DNA of 64,000 nucleotides, from contig NZ_JAUXVR010000029.1 of NCBI RefSeq assembly GCF_030680395.1, positions 89,203 through 153,202 of the forward strand. Reading direction: 5' to 3'. The notes below the pieces were generated by a model. The model was given only the letters and a program-made list of their open reading frames with translations, did no database searches and had not been told where the DNA came from. Positions within the stretch are counted from its first letter, which is position 1. The number at the start of each line of letters is the position of its first letter. Positions 63,826 through 64,000 of the stretch are shown here, piece after piece. Source of the DNA: Methylobacter sp. Lineage in GTDB: Bacteria; Pseudomonadota; Gammaproteobacteria; Methylococcales; Methylomonadaceae. A program made the position numbers and the translations under genes.

Positions 63826-63873
63826 GCCGGAAACACCAGTTCTCGCTGCCGCTTGAACCGGCTTATTCCGGCC
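63826..63873. repeat. right 48-bp inverted repeat of RAYT unit
   Basis: Starts GCCGGAAACACCAGTTCTCG and ends GGCTTATTCCGGCC; near-perfect inverted complement of 63148-63195. Together they frame a 726-bp unit holding the second RAYT. Confidence 0.9.
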
Positions 63874-63939
63874 TTGTATATTAAATACATCTCTAAAACA
63901 CAGGATTATGTGACACAAAAAAGTTTATAGTGATAAGTG

Positions 63940-64000
63940 ATTTTCTGGGGAAGCCGATCCGGCCTTAAGCTCTGAGCTTGTTCGTAGATAGGCTCCCCAC
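63940..64000 (+). ncRNA. possible 5' part of 6S RNA, cut by window edge
   Basis: The stretch contains CTCTGAGCTTGTTCGTAGA... then CTCCCCAC, reminiscent of the gammaproteobacterial 6S RNA start (CTCTGAGATGTTCGCAAG... then TCCCC). A stem GGGGAAGCC/GGCTCCCC also brackets it. The match is short and judged by eye, and the rest lies outside the window. Confidence 0.25.

Noticed and set aside
1..64000. CRISPR array
   Set aside because: No regularly spaced direct repeats with unique spacers were seen; the repeats present are palindromic REP or MITE types.

Overview
This window looks like a chromosomal segment of a gammaproteobacterium. The recA-recX-alaS-lysC-csrA-tRNA-Ser block is the classic gammaproteobacterial order. 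The TIGR04073 exosortase-associated protein, an SmbP-like protein, an ornithine-lipid gene pair and abundant REP elements with their transposases would fit a methanotroph of the order Methylococcales. That placement is inference: no methane oxidation gene lies here.

Layout. (1) 1-6300: an Aer-like PAS/chemotaxis transducer running off the left edge, decayed chemotaxis gene tails, and a NarL-type response regulator with a multi-PAS sensor kinase. (2) 6300-13600: a PchR-like AraC regulator divergent from a TonB receptor, with 21-bp-spaced direct repeats between them; then a periplasmic amidohydrolase, an SmbP-like protein, IHF beta, an M41-like zinc protein and a small unknown. (3) 13788-22340, minus strand: an envelope/lipid cluster (glycosyltransferase, PAP2 phosphatase, LpxH-like phosphoesterase, hydrolase, M14 peptidase, CDP-alcohol phosphatidyltransferase, OlsA/OlsB-like acyltransferases, GNAT-nitrilase fusion). 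(4) 22396-34040: housekeeping and stress genes (TIGR03862 flavoprotein, RIO kinase and VF530 protein, MsrPQ, acylphosphatase, RlmKL, FKBP, lytic transglycosylase, PilZ). (5) 34045-35666: a toxin-antitoxin island with two complete modules and one decayed one. (6) 35769-45361: TrpD2, heme O synthase, recA-recX, alaS-lysC-csrA, tRNA-Ser(GCU) and a Maf protein. (7) 45640-46831: pseudogenes (BRO-N antirepressor, cold-shock gene) among palindromic repeats. (8) 47133-64000: GDPD lipoprotein, PilJ-PAS-GGDEF cyclase, TIGR04073 protein, Mut7-C, PilZ-birA-coaX, a SpmA-SpmB fusion, mtaB, an ABC1 kinase, glpK, two REP-associated tyrosine transposases (RAYTs) and, at the right edge, a possible 6S RNA start.

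Common themes are membrane lipid remodelling, c-di-GMP and two-component signalling, and heavy colonisation by short palindromic repeats. At least four repeat families are visible. Two have a candidate transposase in the window. One RAYT carries its own repeat in frame inside its coding sequence, and the other is enclosed by near-identical 48-bp inverted repeats.
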